A DNA stretch of 33,981 nt from Verrucomicrobiota bacterium (GTDB lineage Bacteria > Verrucomicrobiota > Verrucomicrobiia > Verrucomicrobiales > DEV007): positions 1 to 33,981 of the forward strand of contig CAUJIH010000087.1 of the NCBI GenBank assembly GCA_963205275.1, written 5' to 3'. Position numbers and translations under genes: made by a program. A model generated the notes under the pieces. It searched no databases. It was given only the letters and a program-made list of their open reading frames with translations, and was not told the DNA's origin. Shown here in pieces: positions 16,939-27,700 of the stretch. Within the stretch, counting starts at the first letter, position 1. Every line of letters begins with the position of its first letter.

Positions 16939-16996
16939 CTGAAATCGAGTGGATTTTCCCTGTGGAGATTCCAATGACTCTGCTAAGTTCCGCAGG

Positions 16997-19012
16997 ATGG
17001 CACGAGATTATACGGTCAACAATCACTTTGCGAGTCACGGGCCGCATATAGATTTCGCCTCTCTTCTGAACGAGAGTCAACTAGCGGCCGTGACGGCTCC
17101 TCCCGGCCCCTCTCTAGTGATCGCTGGGGCGGGAAGCGGGAAGACGCGCACTCTGACCTATCGCGTGGCTTATTTGCTGGAGCATGGAATCCGTGCGGAG
17201 AATATCCTTCTCCTCACTTTTACGAATAAGGCCGCCCATGAAATGCTGGATCGCGTCGCAGCACTGGTCCCACACGACGTTCGTGAACTCTGGGGTGGGA
17301 CCTTTCACTCCGTGGGCAACCGCATTCTTCGACGCCATGCTGATAGAATCGGGTGGGATGCAGGATTCTCCATCCTAGATCGCGACGATCAAAAGGAGCT
17401 TTTGTCCGCCTGTCTAAAAGAAAGTAAAATCGATACAAAAGCGGTTCGCTTTCCCAAGCCAGAGCTGCTCGGAGATCTTTTCAGTCTGGCGCTCAATACG
17501 GGAGAGTCTCTGGAAGAACTAATCGCACGACGCTATCCGTATTTTCATCCCCTACTACCGCAAATCGACGCACTGCGAGATCGCTACGCCGATAAGAAAA
17601 AGGAGACGAATTCGATGGATTTCGATGATCTCTTGGAGAAACCGATTCGACTCTTTCAGGAATCTCCGGAAATACTCGAATATTATCAGAAAAAGTTCCA
17701 GTGGGTGCTGGTGGATGAGTATCAGGATACGAATCGTCTGCAGGCAGATTTAATCGATCTGTTGGCCGCTCCGCAATACAATCTGATGGTCGTGGGAGAC
17801 GATGCCCAGTCGATCTACTCATGGAGAGGAGCGGACTTCCGAAATATCTTGGAGTTTCCAGAGCGATACGCGGGAGCGAAGAAGTTCGTGATCGAGACTA
17901 ACTATCGCTCGGTGCCAGAAATTCTGAGCTTAGCGAACGCCGCCATCGCGACGAATACTCGCCAGTTTCGTAAAAATCTGGCACCCTCGCGATCCCACAG
18001 TAGTGCGAGACCTGCTCTAATCTCACTGGCCGATCCAGCGACACAGGCCGCCTTCGTCGCTCAGCGAATCGGAGAGCTAATCGATCAAGGTACCGACCCG
18101 TCAGAAATCGCTGTCCTCTATCGCGCGCATTTTCATGCGATGGAAATTCAGCTAGAGCTGACGAAGCGAAAGATACCCTTCGTGATCACCAGTGGGCTAA
18201 GGTTCTTCGAGCAGGCACATATTAAGGACGTAGCGGCATTTATGCGGCTGATTCTGAATCGCAGCGATGAACTCTCATTCCGTCGCCTCGTGCGCATGAT
18301 TCCAGGGATCGGAGACAAAGGCACCTCAAAACTATGGGCTGAGTTTCAATCGAGTCCTCTCGCGACAGCAGAGAAAGTTACGAATTTTTCCGACACATTG
18401 CTCCAATTCAAAGTGGGAGCGAAGTCTCGTCCCGGCTGGGAACAGCTCGCCTACACTCTGGACGAACTCGTCGATGAAGAAGGGAATCCCAGACCGCCAT
18501 CGACGATGATGCCATCGATCCTAGAAGGCGTCTACGAGGATTACATGAAGGCGAAATTCGCGAACTACGACTCGCGGCGGCAGGACATTCTTCAACTACA
18601 GGAGTACGCGGAGAAATTCGAAGAACTAGGCGAGTTTCTCACGCAGCTCAGCCTTCTGGCAGGGCAAGATGCCGTGGAAGCGGCGTCATCAGAACGCGAG
18701 CAGTCTGTCTGTCTCAGTTCTATCCATCAGGCGAAGGGGCTGGAATGGGACGTGGTCTTTTGTGTCTGGCTGACAGAAGGAATGTTCCCGAATAATCGAG
18801 TTCTCGATGAAGACGATGGCGAGCAAAATGGCCTCGAAGAGGAGCGCCGCCTCTTTTACGTCGCCGTGACACGAGCGAAGAACGAGTTGTATCTGACCTA
18901 CCCTCAGTTCTGGTACGGATCGTTCACAGGCGAAGCTTACCAGCAGCCCTCTCGATTTCTCGAAGAAATCCCCTCAGCCCTAATGGAAGAATGGCGAGTG
19001 GGAGTGCGGTGA
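16997..19012 (+). CDS. UvrD/PcrA/Rep-family ATP-dependent DNA helicase
   Basis: Superfamily 1A 3'-5' helicase of about 671 residues. Motifs in order: the Q-motif region LNESQLAAV, Walker A AGAGSGKTRTLTYR, motif Ia LLLTFTNKAAHEML, motif II DEYQDTN, motif III VVGDDAQSIYSWRGAD, motif IV TNYRS, motif V LSSIHQAKGLEWDVVF, and motif VI EERRLFYVAVTRAKNELYL. These define a UvrD-like enzyme for nucleotide-excision or mismatch repair, or for removing replication obstacles; Rep, PcrA and UvrD cannot be separated by sight. I prefer ATG at 16997 (MARDYTVNNHF) over GTG at 16949, which lies close to the preceding terminator. The 3' end is convergent with korB, 33 bp apart. Confidence 0.93.
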   Translation: MARDYTVNNHFASHGPHIDFASLLNESQLAAVTAPPGPSLVIAGAGSGKTRTLTYRVAYLLEHGIRAENILLLTFTNKAAHEMLDRVAALVPHDVRELWGGTFHSVGNRILRRHADRIGWDAGFSILDRDDQKELLSACLKESKIDTKAVRFPKPELLGDLFSLALNTGESLEELIARRYPYFHPLLPQIDALRDRYADKKKETNSMDFDDLLEKPIRLFQESPEILEYYQKKFQWVLVDEYQDTNRLQADLIDLLAAPQYNLMVVGDDAQSIYSWRGADFRNILEFPERYAGAKKFVIETNYRSVPEILSLANAAIATNTRQFRKNLAPSRSHSSARPALISLADPATQAAFVAQRIGELIDQGTDPSEIAVLYRAHFHAMEIQLELTKRKIPFVITSGLRFFEQAHIKDVAAFMRLILNRSDELSFRRLVRMIPGIGDKGTSKLWAEFQSSPLATAEKVTNFSDTLLQFKVGAKSRPGWEQLAYTLDELVDEEGNPRPPSTMMPSILEGVYEDYMKAKFANYDSRRQDILQLQEYAEKFEELGEFLTQLSLLAGQDAVEAASSEREQSVCLSSIHQAKGLEWDVVFCVWLTEGMFPNNRVLDEDDGEQNGLEEERRLFYVAVTRAKNELYLTYPQFWYGSFTGEAYQQPSRFLEEIPSALMEEWRVGVR

Positions 19013-19045
19013 ACAAAGCTCCGCCACTCCCCCTGCTCTCCATTT

Positions 19046-19969
19046 TTACTTCATCGCATCAAAACGAGCCGATAAAAGATCTTTCGCAGAAGCATTGCCC
19101 GTCTTTGCACGAGAGGCATCGATCCACTTCTGCTCGAGATCATTCTTCGTCGGACGCTCCGCTTGGTAGAATACGCCGAACTTTCCTGGAAATTCCTGTG
19201 CCGCCAAACGATAGGCAGCGACATCGTCCGTAATGTCGTGACGCGCCTCATCCTCCGGTGTGCCATCACCCGTTTTCTCGTCGATGGTCTCGAATTCCCC
19301 ACCCTTACGCGGATTTGCGGCATCGAAGGCTCCGGGGTAGAAAACTACGCATTCAGAGAGAACCTCCACGACACTGAATCCAGGATGCAAGATCGCGCGC
19401 TCGAACATATCCATCATATGTTTCACTTGAGCGGCATGAGTCCGAGCCACGAAGGTAGCACCTCCGTATACCAGCTTTTTCATCGGATTCACTGGTTGAT
19501 CAATCGCACCAGTAGGATCAGTTTTCGATTTGAAGCCAATCGGACTGGTCGGCGAAGTCTGCTTCTTGGTCAGACCATAGACAAAGTTGTCCATGACGAC
19601 ATACGTCAGATTAACATTCTTCCGAGCGATATGATCGAGATGGTTGCCGCCAATAGAATACCCATCTCCATCGCCGCCAAAGGCAAACACATGCAGATCC
19701 GGGCGAGACAGGCTAACTCCGGTGGCGAAAGCCAGTGTTCGACCGTGGAGAAAGTGGACTCCATGGCTATTAACAAAATACGGAAAACGGGAAGAACATC
19801 CGATCCCAGCGAGAGTACAGATTTTCTCGTGTGGGATCTGTAATTTCTCGATCACCTTAAAAAAGGCAGCGAGAACAGCGAAGTCTCCGCAACCAGGACA
19901 CCAAGTCGGGTGGTCGGCAGTGAGTTCTTTCTTGGTCAGACGCTTCGGGGCTTCAGCAGTAGTTGACAT
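19046..19969 (-). CDS. korB: 2-oxoacid:ferredoxin oxidoreductase, beta (TPP) subunit
   Basis: The 307-residue catalytic thiamine diphosphate subunit of a pyruvate/2-oxoglutarate:ferredoxin oxidoreductase. The cluster and cofactor region shows WCPGCGDFAVL, GIGCSSRFPYFVNSHG, the TPP and metal motif GGDGDGYSIGGNH, and the loop DNFVYGLTKKQTSPT. These are typical of the KorB/OforB group, which converts a 2-oxoacid plus CoA to acyl-CoA, CO2 and reduced ferredoxin. The substrate (2-oxoglutarate, pyruvate or branched-chain) is not certain, so the symbol is provisional. It lies 43 bp downstream of the alpha subunit, in the same operon. The start is ATG at 19967-19969. Confidence 0.92.
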   Translation of the reverse strand: MSTTAEAPKRLTKKELTADHPTWCPGCGDFAVLAAFFKVIEKLQIPHEKICTLAGIGCSSRFPYFVNSHGVHFLHGRTLAFATGVSLSRPDLHVFAFGGDGDGYSIGGNHLDHIARKNVNLTYVVMDNFVYGLTKKQTSPTSPIGFKSKTDPTGAIDQPVNPMKKLVYGGATFVARTHAAQVKHMMDMFERAILHPGFSVVEVLSECVVFYPGAFDAANPRKGGEFETIDEKTGDGTPEDEARHDITDDVAAYRLAAQEFPGKFGVFYQAERPTKNDLEQKWIDASRAKTGNASAKDLLSARFDAMK

Positions 19970-20012
19970 GGCTGGATAGGAGAAAGAAAATAAATTGAAT
20001 AAAGTCTAATGA

Positions 20013-21830
20013 TTAGGAATTAGCGATACGTTCTTCTACTCGCGTAACAATATCACGCACCTTGTAATTCAGACCATCAGTCTTGCAAACAGAAACGATC
20101 TTTGGATCACAATAGCGAGCACGCAGCAGGGTCGCGAACTGACCGTAGCCATACAGACCCTCGTCATTCATCTCGATCACGATGACGTGCTTGTAGCGGG
20201 CGAAAACTTCCTCCAGCCCATTCGGCATCGGATGTAGATGACGGAAGTGCATAGCTGCCACCTTTTTCCCACTCTCATTGAGTCGTCCTACAGCCTCGCG
20301 TATCGGCCCCCAAGTCGAACCCCAGCCGATTAGCAGGGCGTCACCAGATTCATCGCCATAGACTTCTGGTAGGGGAAGAGTCGTGGCACAGGCTTTAATC
20401 TTATCCCGACGGCGATCAGTCATCTTCTGGTGATTCGCAGGATTAGCACTCGGGTGGCCCCATTCATCATGTTCGAGTCCGGTCACCACAGGATACTTCT
20501 CCCCCTGCATCACAGAGCCTGGAGGCGCATGGTGGGTGCGTCCATCCAGTGGGTAGGGCTTAAACGATGTATCTCGCGCAGAAAGATCGAGCGGATGCTC
20601 ATGGACGAACTCGGCCAGATCCGGCTGCTCAAAGGCCTCAATCCGAGAAGACAGAGCCATATCACTGAGGATAAATACAGGGCAGCTATACTCCTTAGCC
20701 AGACGACAGGCTTCGACGGCGATGTAGAAACAGTCGGCAACATTCTTTGGTGCCAAGACGATTCTAGGACAATCTCCGTGACTCCCGTAAATCGCCTGTA
20801 GAAGATCACTTTGCTCCACAGAGGTAGGCATTCCGGTGCTCGGCCCTCCCCGCTGCACGTTAACGACCACCAGAGGCAACTCAGCCATCGTCGCATAGCT
20901 CAGAGCCTCCATCTTTAGCGATAAACCCGGGCCAGAACTTCCAGTCACGGCAAGATGTCCAGAATAAGCGAATCCAATCGCGGTCGAGACAGCAGCCAGC
21001 TCGTCCTCTGCTTGGACCAGAAGCCCTCCGTACTTGGGCAGCTCTGTTCGAAGCTGCTCCATGATGGATGACCATGGGGTAATAGGATAAGCAGCCCCGT
21101 AGCGGACTCCGCCTGCCAAGAGTCCCATCACCAGAGCGGTGTTTCCGTCCGTAGTGACCTTATCCACCTGTGCTCCGCGCCCTTCCTGCATTACGAAGTC
21201 CTCGCTTAGCAAATTGCCAATCGGATAGGCATATCCTGCATCAAATGCGAGGAGCGCATTGCGCAAGACATCTTCGCTCTTTCCGCCGAACTGCTTCGAG
21301 ATGAGTCCCACGATTTTCTCTCGGTCGAGCTTGAACATCTGAGTAACGAGGCCGAGGACGAAAATATTCTTTCCGCGATCACGGGCACTCCCTCCGAGGA
21401 CTTCCACTACGGTACTCGTGAGCGGCAGTGCCACATGTACTGCATTTCGATCCGCCTGAATCTCCTTCACCTCATCCGAATCATAAATACAGATTCCCCC
21501 AGCACGCAGCGATGAAATATGGTTGTCATAGCTGTGCTGATAGAATGCGAAGAGGAAGTCTGACTCATCTCCAGCCGAAAGCACCTCTCCGGAGCCAAGG
21601 TGCACTTGGAAAATCGAAGGGCCTCCCGAAATCGTCGCCGGGATCGTCATGTAGGTCATCACCTCACGCGCACTGCGCCCAGCCAGACGAGCCAGCAATC
21701 CTCCGATCGTCTGAATCCCATCCTGCGAGTTCCCCGCAAAGCGGATTACGGCGTTTTGAAGCTCAACCCCCTTCCCGCCGGAATTGGTTTTGGCCTGATC
21801 AATTGAGTTTGAGGTCGTTGTGGAACTCAT
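20013..21830 (-). CDS. korA: 2-oxoacid:acceptor oxidoreductase, fused gamma-alpha subunit
   Basis: A 605-residue protein combining two subunits that are separate in many bacteria. Residues ~25-200 are the gamma domain (RFAGNSQDGIQTIGGLLARL, then FAFYQHSYDNHISSLRAGG). Residues ~220-600 are the alpha/PFOR domain, with GNTALVMGLLAGGVRYGAAY, PITPWSSIMEQL, TGSSGPGLSLKMEALSYA and VNVQRGGPSTGMPTSVEQSD. Together with the beta subunit it forms the two-gene KorAB type, with no ferredoxin-like delta subunit nearby. The likely start is ATG at 21828-21830 (MSSTTTSNSID); a TTG three codons earlier is less likely. Confidence 0.92.
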   Translation of the reverse strand: MSSTTTSNSIDQAKTNSGGKGVELQNAVIRFAGNSQDGIQTIGGLLARLAGRSAREVMTYMTIPATISGGPSIFQVHLGSGEVLSAGDESDFLFAFYQHSYDNHISSLRAGGICIYDSDEVKEIQADRNAVHVALPLTSTVVEVLGGSARDRGKNIFVLGLVTQMFKLDREKIVGLISKQFGGKSEDVLRNALLAFDAGYAYPIGNLLSEDFVMQEGRGAQVDKVTTDGNTALVMGLLAGGVRYGAAYPITPWSSIMEQLRTELPKYGGLLVQAEDELAAVSTAIGFAYSGHLAVTGSSGPGLSLKMEALSYATMAELPLVVVNVQRGGPSTGMPTSVEQSDLLQAIYGSHGDCPRIVLAPKNVADCFYIAVEACRLAKEYSCPVFILSDMALSSRIEAFEQPDLAEFVHEHPLDLSARDTSFKPYPLDGRTHHAPPGSVMQGEKYPVVTGLEHDEWGHPSANPANHQKMTDRRRDKIKACATTLPLPEVYGDESGDALLIGWGSTWGPIREAVGRLNESGKKVAAMHFRHLHPMPNGLEEVFARYKHVIVIEMNDEGLYGYGQFATLLRARYCDPKIVSVCKTDGLNYKVRDIVTRVEERIANS

Positions 21831-21914
21831 AGAGTACAAATATACGAGAAATGAAAGTCTGAAACTTTAAGTGGAACAAGATCAATGTAAAGAGATTCTC
21901 AAGAAGCAAAGCCC

Positions 21915-21937
21915 GTTTTCCCAGAAGGTAGGAAAAC
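21915..21937 (-). other. Hairpin downstream of the secretin gene
   Basis: GTTTTCC (21915-21921) and GGAAAAC (21931-21937) form a perfect 7-bp stem with a 9-nt loop between the secretin stop and the korA start. It could be a weak transcription end for the secretin gene, but no T-run follows on the minus strand, so this is not called a terminator. Confidence 0.3.
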
Positions 21938-21952
21938 TTCCAAGACTGATCG

Positions 21953-24499
21953 TTACTTGGCCTGAACGACAGGAGGCGGACCGGAAGCGAACTCTGAGCG
22001 TGGCACGGGCGCTCTCGTGGTGACAGCGGGGGGCAATTCATCCTCTTGCGTGCGGTTGATCGGATTTCCCCCCGGATCGATCAGGCGCACGGAGACAAAG
22101 ATCGTCAGAGCCTTTTTCTTTGCCTGATTTGTCTTCGAGCGAAAGGCTCGTCCGAGAACAGGAAGATCACCGAGATAGGGAATTTTATCCTCCGTCGCAG
22201 TAATGGATTCACCATGAAAACCACCGATTGCTACAGTTTGACCATCCCAGACGACAGGATTCGCAGCCTCCCGAATGACGTCGAAGACAGGCATCAGGAT
22301 CGCGTTTTCTGTTAACACGGTCGTCGTTCCCGTCAGCGATGATCCGGACGTGATCGGAGTTCCGTAATTAATGAATCCGCTAAAATCCGTGACATCCGTT
22401 AGAACATTCAGAGACACCGTTTTATTATCCGCTGCTACGGTGGGTTCCACCTCCAGAGTGAGCCCCAGTTTCCGCGTCTCGAAAGCTGTCGGAGTCGCCG
22501 GAGTAACAGGGAAAACACCCCCTGTCGAAACGCCGTCAAATTGGTTCGGAATCTCCGGTGGATCGTATTCCGTAGGGTAGATAAACTCACGCACCTGCTC
22601 AATCGTCGCCTTCACCCCCGGACGAACGACGATATGCGTATCTGTCAACATATCAGTCCCCTTCATCTGATCCAGCGCACGCAGCACCATCTGGAACTGG
22701 GGATCGGTGAAGACTCCCGCAACCGACAGAATCCCTGGAGCTTTCGCAGTGGACGGCGTAGGAGAATTCCTCATGATGACGGAATCAAGTGAATCTCCAC
22801 CGCCGATGTCTCCCGTGCGCAGAGCACCGGTTACAGGGTAGGTCCCGACTGGCTTCCCACCAGGTCCCACGAAGGGGAAGTCCAGCGAATTAGTCCCTAA
22901 GCCGCCATTCCCGTCCACTCCACCCCCAAAGAAAGCCCGTGCACTGGAACCCATATTGCTTTGTCCCAAGAGGAAATCGAGGCCAACCTGCCTCAAGTCT
23001 TCCGCTCCGACAGAAACGATGCGGATGTGAATCTCTACCTGCTTTGTCACCGTTTCTCTAGCGGACTGAACGATATTATCGATCAGCAAAAGCTGCTCGC
23101 CCGTGTTCTGAACGATCAACGTATTCGTTGCCGCGATGAAGTTGGCCGAAGCACCTGCTTCAAACTTCACTCCACGCCCCTCTAGGAATTGTTGGGCAGT
23201 GACTCGCTTAATCAGGACTCCTCCCTCGGGCTTGGAAGAATTGTCAAATGGATTGGCAGGTGATGTGGGCTCGGCCCCTCCAGCTTCTCCTCCGCCAGAG
23301 AGGAATCCGGGAGGAATTTCTCGCCAGACTCGAGTCGAGAGATTGCTACTGGCAGCCGCTGTCGGAGAAAGAATGCGAACCGCGACGCCCTCCACTCGAT
23401 AGGTCAACCCGACCTGGGAGACTGCATAATTGAGGGCCACGCCCAGAGGGATATTCGCCAGCTTAATGTTGATCACACTACTGGCCGGGTCTGTAGCGCC
23501 GCCCCCCGTATCGATGACGAAATTCACGCCGCGCTTCACGGGATCGGACTCAGACGAGTCGAGTTCTTGCGCCTTTTGTCCCAAGTAATCCACGACATCA
23601 CGAAGCGTCGCTCCTTGAAACTCCAGAGAGGGAATCATAATCTCCTTCAGCTTTTTCTCGATTGAGACATTCTTTCCGACGGCCACCTCGGCCCCTACCA
23701 TATCTGTCCCGATTTCATCCAGCAATGGTGCTATGGGAGTTTCCCAACCAGCAGCGACTTCAGCGACTTTCTTCGCTCGAGTATGTGAATAGGCAGCGCT
23801 GTAATAGTCCAGTCGCAATTGCTCCATCTCCTCCATGCCTCGGCGAGCTGCTGTATTATAGGGATCGAGCCTCAAGACCTCGTTGTAGGTGCGCTCAGCA
23901 CGATCATAATCTCCCAATTCTCGGTATCCCTTAGCGATGATGAGTTTCGTATTCACCTGCGCCGCGTCACGGATGTGACGAGGGCTGATCGCCTGATTGT
24001 AGCGGTCATCATGCTCACGCAATTCCTTCAACATCTTGCGCACCTCCGGATTCACTTCGGTGGCCGGGATCCCTGATTCATCCGCGAGTTTTACAATCTG
24101 ATCCAGGGTTTGCTCGCACTCTCCCCACCGTCCATCATCAGCGAGCGTCTGGGCATAGCGAAAAGCGGCTGACTGATAACGAGAAAAGAAAATTTGGCGC
24201 TGCGCGGCCATCGCAGGAACATCAGGCAGAGTTTCAAAGGCTGCCTTATAGTAGTCCATCGCCTCGGCGTAGGACTGATCTGCATAGGCCTTGGATGCAG
24301 ATGTAAAAAGAGTCTGAGCAGCCTCCACTCGTTTCTGTCGATTCTGAACCTCTGATGCAGCAATTCCGGAAATACCGCTTGGTGTCTGGACGCCGCCCGC
24401 CTGGAGCAATCGCCCAGATGGGAAAAGCAGCAAGCCCACCGCTCCCGCAACGAGAAGGAATCGCCTGTTGAAAGTCTCAATCTGGAGGGGCTGAAACAC
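21953..24499 (-). CDS. Outer-membrane secretin with N-terminal TPR-like repeats (type II/III secretion or pilus family)
   Basis: An 848-residue exported protein. The N-terminus (RRFLLVAGAVGLLLFPSGRLLQAGG) is a signal peptide. Residues ~45-235 contain TPR-like helices. Residues ~285-380 form an N0/STN-type domain (IPSLEFQGATLRDVVDYLG, then INIKLANIPLGVALNYAVS). A further N-domain with NTLIVQNTGEQLLLIDNIV follows. The C-terminal secretin barrel ends in the signature IPYLGDLPVLGRAFRSK and KALTIFVSVRLIDP. Layout and length resemble the secretin-like Amuc_1098 of Akkermansia. Such proteins form the outer-membrane gate of type II secretion or type IV pili. No other secretion or pilus gene is in the window. 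The start is a GTG at 24497-24499. Confidence 0.88.
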   Translation of the reverse strand: MFQPLQIETFNRRFLLVAGAVGLLLFPSGRLLQAGGVQTPSGISGIAASEVQNRQKRVEAAQTLFTSASKAYADQSYAEAMDYYKAAFETLPDVPAMAAQRQIFFSRYQSAAFRYAQTLADDGRWGECEQTLDQIVKLADESGIPATEVNPEVRKMLKELREHDDRYNQAISPRHIRDAAQVNTKLIIAKGYRELGDYDRAERTYNEVLRLDPYNTAARRGMEEMEQLRLDYYSAAYSHTRAKKVAEVAAGWETPIAPLLDEIGTDMVGAEVAVGKNVSIEKKLKEIMIPSLEFQGATLRDVVDYLGQKAQELDSSESDPVKRGVNFVIDTGGGATDPASSVINIKLANIPLGVALNYAVSQVGLTYRVEGVAVRILSPTAAASSNLSTRVWREIPPGFLSGGGEAGGAEPTSPANPFDNSSKPEGGVLIKRVTAQQFLEGRGVKFEAGASANFIAATNTLIVQNTGEQLLLIDNIVQSARETVTKQVEIHIRIVSVGAEDLRQVGLDFLLGQSNMGSSARAFFGGGVDGNGGLGTNSLDFPFVGPGGKPVGTYPVTGALRTGDIGGGDSLDSVIMRNSPTPSTAKAPGILSVAGVFTDPQFQMVLRALDQMKGTDMLTDTHIVVRPGVKATIEQVREFIYPTEYDPPEIPNQFDGVSTGGVFPVTPATPTAFETRKLGLTLEVEPTVAADNKTVSLNVLTDVTDFSGFINYGTPITSGSSLTGTTTVLTENAILMPVFDVIREAANPVVWDGQTVAIGGFHGESITATEDKIPYLGDLPVLGRAFRSKTNQAKKKALTIFVSVRLIDPGGNPINRTQEDELPPAVTTRAPVPRSEFASGPPPVVQAK

Positions 24500-24705
24500 G
24501 AAAATAAGGGGCTGTCGAAAGAGAATTCTAACCTTTCCCGTACAGAAAATCGGAAAGTCGCTGACTGTAACAGTAAGGCCAGAGGCAAAGCAAGCAAGAA
24601 GTCGTGAGAATCTAAATCTAAATGTCTCGATATAATTTTTACGGAAATTTAGTTATCTGAAATATCTAGACTTCAGGTATTTCTGTGGAACTCAGCGTCT
24701 CTCTG
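24500..24705. other. 206-bp AT-rich intergenic region
   Basis: Between the secretin start and the stop of the PVC-type dehydrogenase, both on the minus strand. It should contain the secretin promoter. The centre (about 24610-24670) is very AT-rich, but I could not pick a -35/-10 pair with confidence. GAAATA and TATTTC around 24659-24683 form only a weak 6-bp stem. No gene is seen. Confidence 0.5.
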
Positions 24706-27700
24706 TTATTCCGTTTTTGACATTAAATAGGCGAAGAAGTCCCGCAATTCTCCATCGCTCAGGCCCACCAAAAGTCCGGGAGGCATGATCGACACAGGAG
24801 ATGCCTCCAGAGACGCAATCTCGGATCGATCAATAACAGACGCTTGGCCCGCCAGATCTCGCAAAGTGACCGTGCGCGGTTCCTGCTCGGCAACAAAACC
24901 GCTGATCTTCCGCCCGTCTTTCATCGTGACGACATAGTTCAGATAACCTTCGCGCAGTTCCAAACTGGGGTTGAGAATGGACGGAAGCCAGAAGTCGAGA
25001 TTCTGCCTTTCATAGCCTGTCAGTTCCGGTCCGATGGATTGACCTTCCCCGAAGAGCTTGTGACAGGCGGCGCAACGGGCTTCATAGACTTGCTTCCCAC
25101 GGATCGCATCTCCATTGCCCGCTGTCAGAACGGAGCGAATGCGGGCACTCTCTGCATCGACGTCGATCCCTCCGGAGCCGTCCATGATTCCCGGCCAGTG
25201 CCTGCGAATCCTCCCGTCCAAATCGGAATTTTTGTGCTCCATCATCAGATGCACGATCTCCGGCGACAGGTCACGATCCTTGATCGCAGCACGATCCACA
25301 GCGTCCATCATCAACAGTGCCCAGGGCAGTCGTCCAGCCAGCACTCGCTCCGCTGTGGTGCGCACTCCCTGCTCATCCGGAAGCGTCGATCCATAGCGCG
25401 ACAGAATCCCTTTTGCGATGGTTTCGTCGTCAAAGCGAGCCAGCGTCTGCAATGCGACTCGTTTCAAGGCATGATCTTCCTTGAATCCGAGAATCTTGAG
25501 CATCGGTGCCACCGCATCGTGATCGTGCGCTGCTCCGAGCTGGCGGATGATCTCGCTGCGTACACTGACAGGGATGGATTCATTCAGCATCGCCTGATAT
25601 GCCTCTTTGCGCGCCGTTGCATCTCCGCTCTTCAGCCGCAGTACCAATCCACTGTCTCCGAGCTGAGCGGAGAAATCGTGCAGTGCCTTCGTCAGGGATT
25701 CGGGTAGAGACGGCAGTGGTAACCCTTCAAAGGAGGACTGGAGCGCCTCAAGCAGAACGGATTGGATTTTCTGATCCGGTGCTGCTGTCAGAAGAGCAGC
25801 CGCGCTACCAAAGTTCTTCTCTCCTCCTGCGATGGCATATCGCTTCATCAATCGAGGGGCCAACACCTCGCGGAAGAGGCTGCGCTGCCATACTTCCGAA
25901 TTGGAAATCCACTTCTCCACAGCGGAGCGAGCACTCTCAGCATGAGCCTCCAGCGCCCACCAGATCATCAGCGGCTGGTGTGGGTCAGTGAGATCCTCCT
26001 CATGCCGAACTAAGCCGTCGATCATTCCCATCGCGATAGCGTCAGGCAGTCGCTTTGCGGAAGCGGCGAGTTGCACGCGCACTTGGACATCTTTTTCCGC
26101 CAAGGCCAGATCAGCCAAGGCAGTCGCCAACTCTGGCTGCGCCTTTCTCCTGTCACCGATCAGACGCACGACCCAGCGACGGATAGACGCCTCGGGATGG
26201 GTGAGCCATTTCTGCGCTAGATCATCACTGAGTCCACCCAGTAGGTTCAGCGCCCACAAAGCCTCCAGAGACTCCTGGCCAGAGGCGCTATCCACTAGTT
26301 CGATCAGTTCCGGATTCACCGAGCGATCTCCGCGCCAGCCCAGTTCTAGCTCGGCCCGACGGCGAACGACTCGATTCGGGTGACTGAACAGAGCGATCAG
26401 GTCTCGACTGGCCAGTTTCGTCAGATCACCTTCCTTGTAGCGAGGTTCTTTATCCTTCGGACGGAGGCGATAGATGCGCCCACTCGTCTTGTGCCAATCG
26501 TCGATCGGACGGACATGACTGAGGCGACTGTCGTACCAATCGGCGAAATAGACCGCACCATCGATGCCCAAACCCGCATAAACAGGTCGAAACCAGCGAT
26601 CAGATGACTCGATCGGATTTTCTTCATCCACCGTGCGGTAGGTCGATCCATCGCGCTCCAGCCGACTCGCCCAGACCACGTTCTGCAGCGAATTCGCCGC
26701 GATCACCCGGCCTGCCAAGTCTTTTCCGAACAGCCCACCTTCCTCAATCGTAAATGTCTGAGGGAAGCGTCGCTCATCACCCTCGCTCTTCATGTGCTCG
26801 AAGTAGCCGAACGCGTAGGGATTGGTCAGAGGGCCATGTTTCCCCCAGGATTTCGTCCCATAACTGCCCTGCGGATAGAACATGCCCCGCGTTTTCCCTC
26901 CATTGGTTCCGGAAAAGACCTGACCGGCAGCATCGATCTCTAGACTGAAAGTATTTCCGCCACCTTCGGCGAAGATTTCGAATCGATCAGTCGCTGGATC
27001 AAAGCGCCAAATCATCTGCCCTTGCCAAGCAATGGTTTTGCCTGAAGCAGGATCGACGACCTTTCCTGTGGTCGTGCTACCATTGGCTCCATAAAGCCAA
27101 CCATCTGGCCCCCACTGGATACTGTTCATCACCGCATGAGTATCCTCGATTCCGAATCCAGAGAGCTTTACGATGGGATCAGAGTCGGGAACATCGTCCC
27201 CGTTCGCATCTGGGTAAAAAAGTAGATAGGGAGGGTTAGCCACCCAGATTCCACCGGCACCGACAGCGACAGAAGTGGCGATATTCAACCCCGTGATTAC
27301 ATCTTTATGGGAGTCAAAATTCCCGTCTCCATCCTTGTCCTCAAAAACGCGAATGATATCCGCACCACGATCTCCCAGAGGAGGTGGCGGTGGCATTTTG
27401 TCAAATCGGGCACGGAGATGATCATCGTATTCCACGATCTTCAAGCCAGCGGGGAACTGATATTGGCGATAAAGAGCTGCCCAGAGACGCCCTTTAGAGT
27501 CCCAAGTGAGAAAGAGCGGCTGCTCTACGTCCGGTTCGGCAGCGACCAGATCGAGCGCCAACCCTTCGCGAACGCGAAAAGTCTTCATCGCCTCCTGAGG
27601 TGGAGTCGGCTTCGATCCATCCGCCAAGGCACCTCGCCCCGGATAGCTCCGGATCACGTCCAGAGCCTGCTGCGATCCAGCGACCTCGGTCGGGGCAGGC

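Noticed and set aside
21837..21844. TATATTTG before korA resembling the Bacteroidetes -7 element
   Set aside because: It matches TAnnTTTG, but there is no suitable upstream element, and it lies only 7 bp from the ATG. The lineage evidence points to Verrucomicrobiota.
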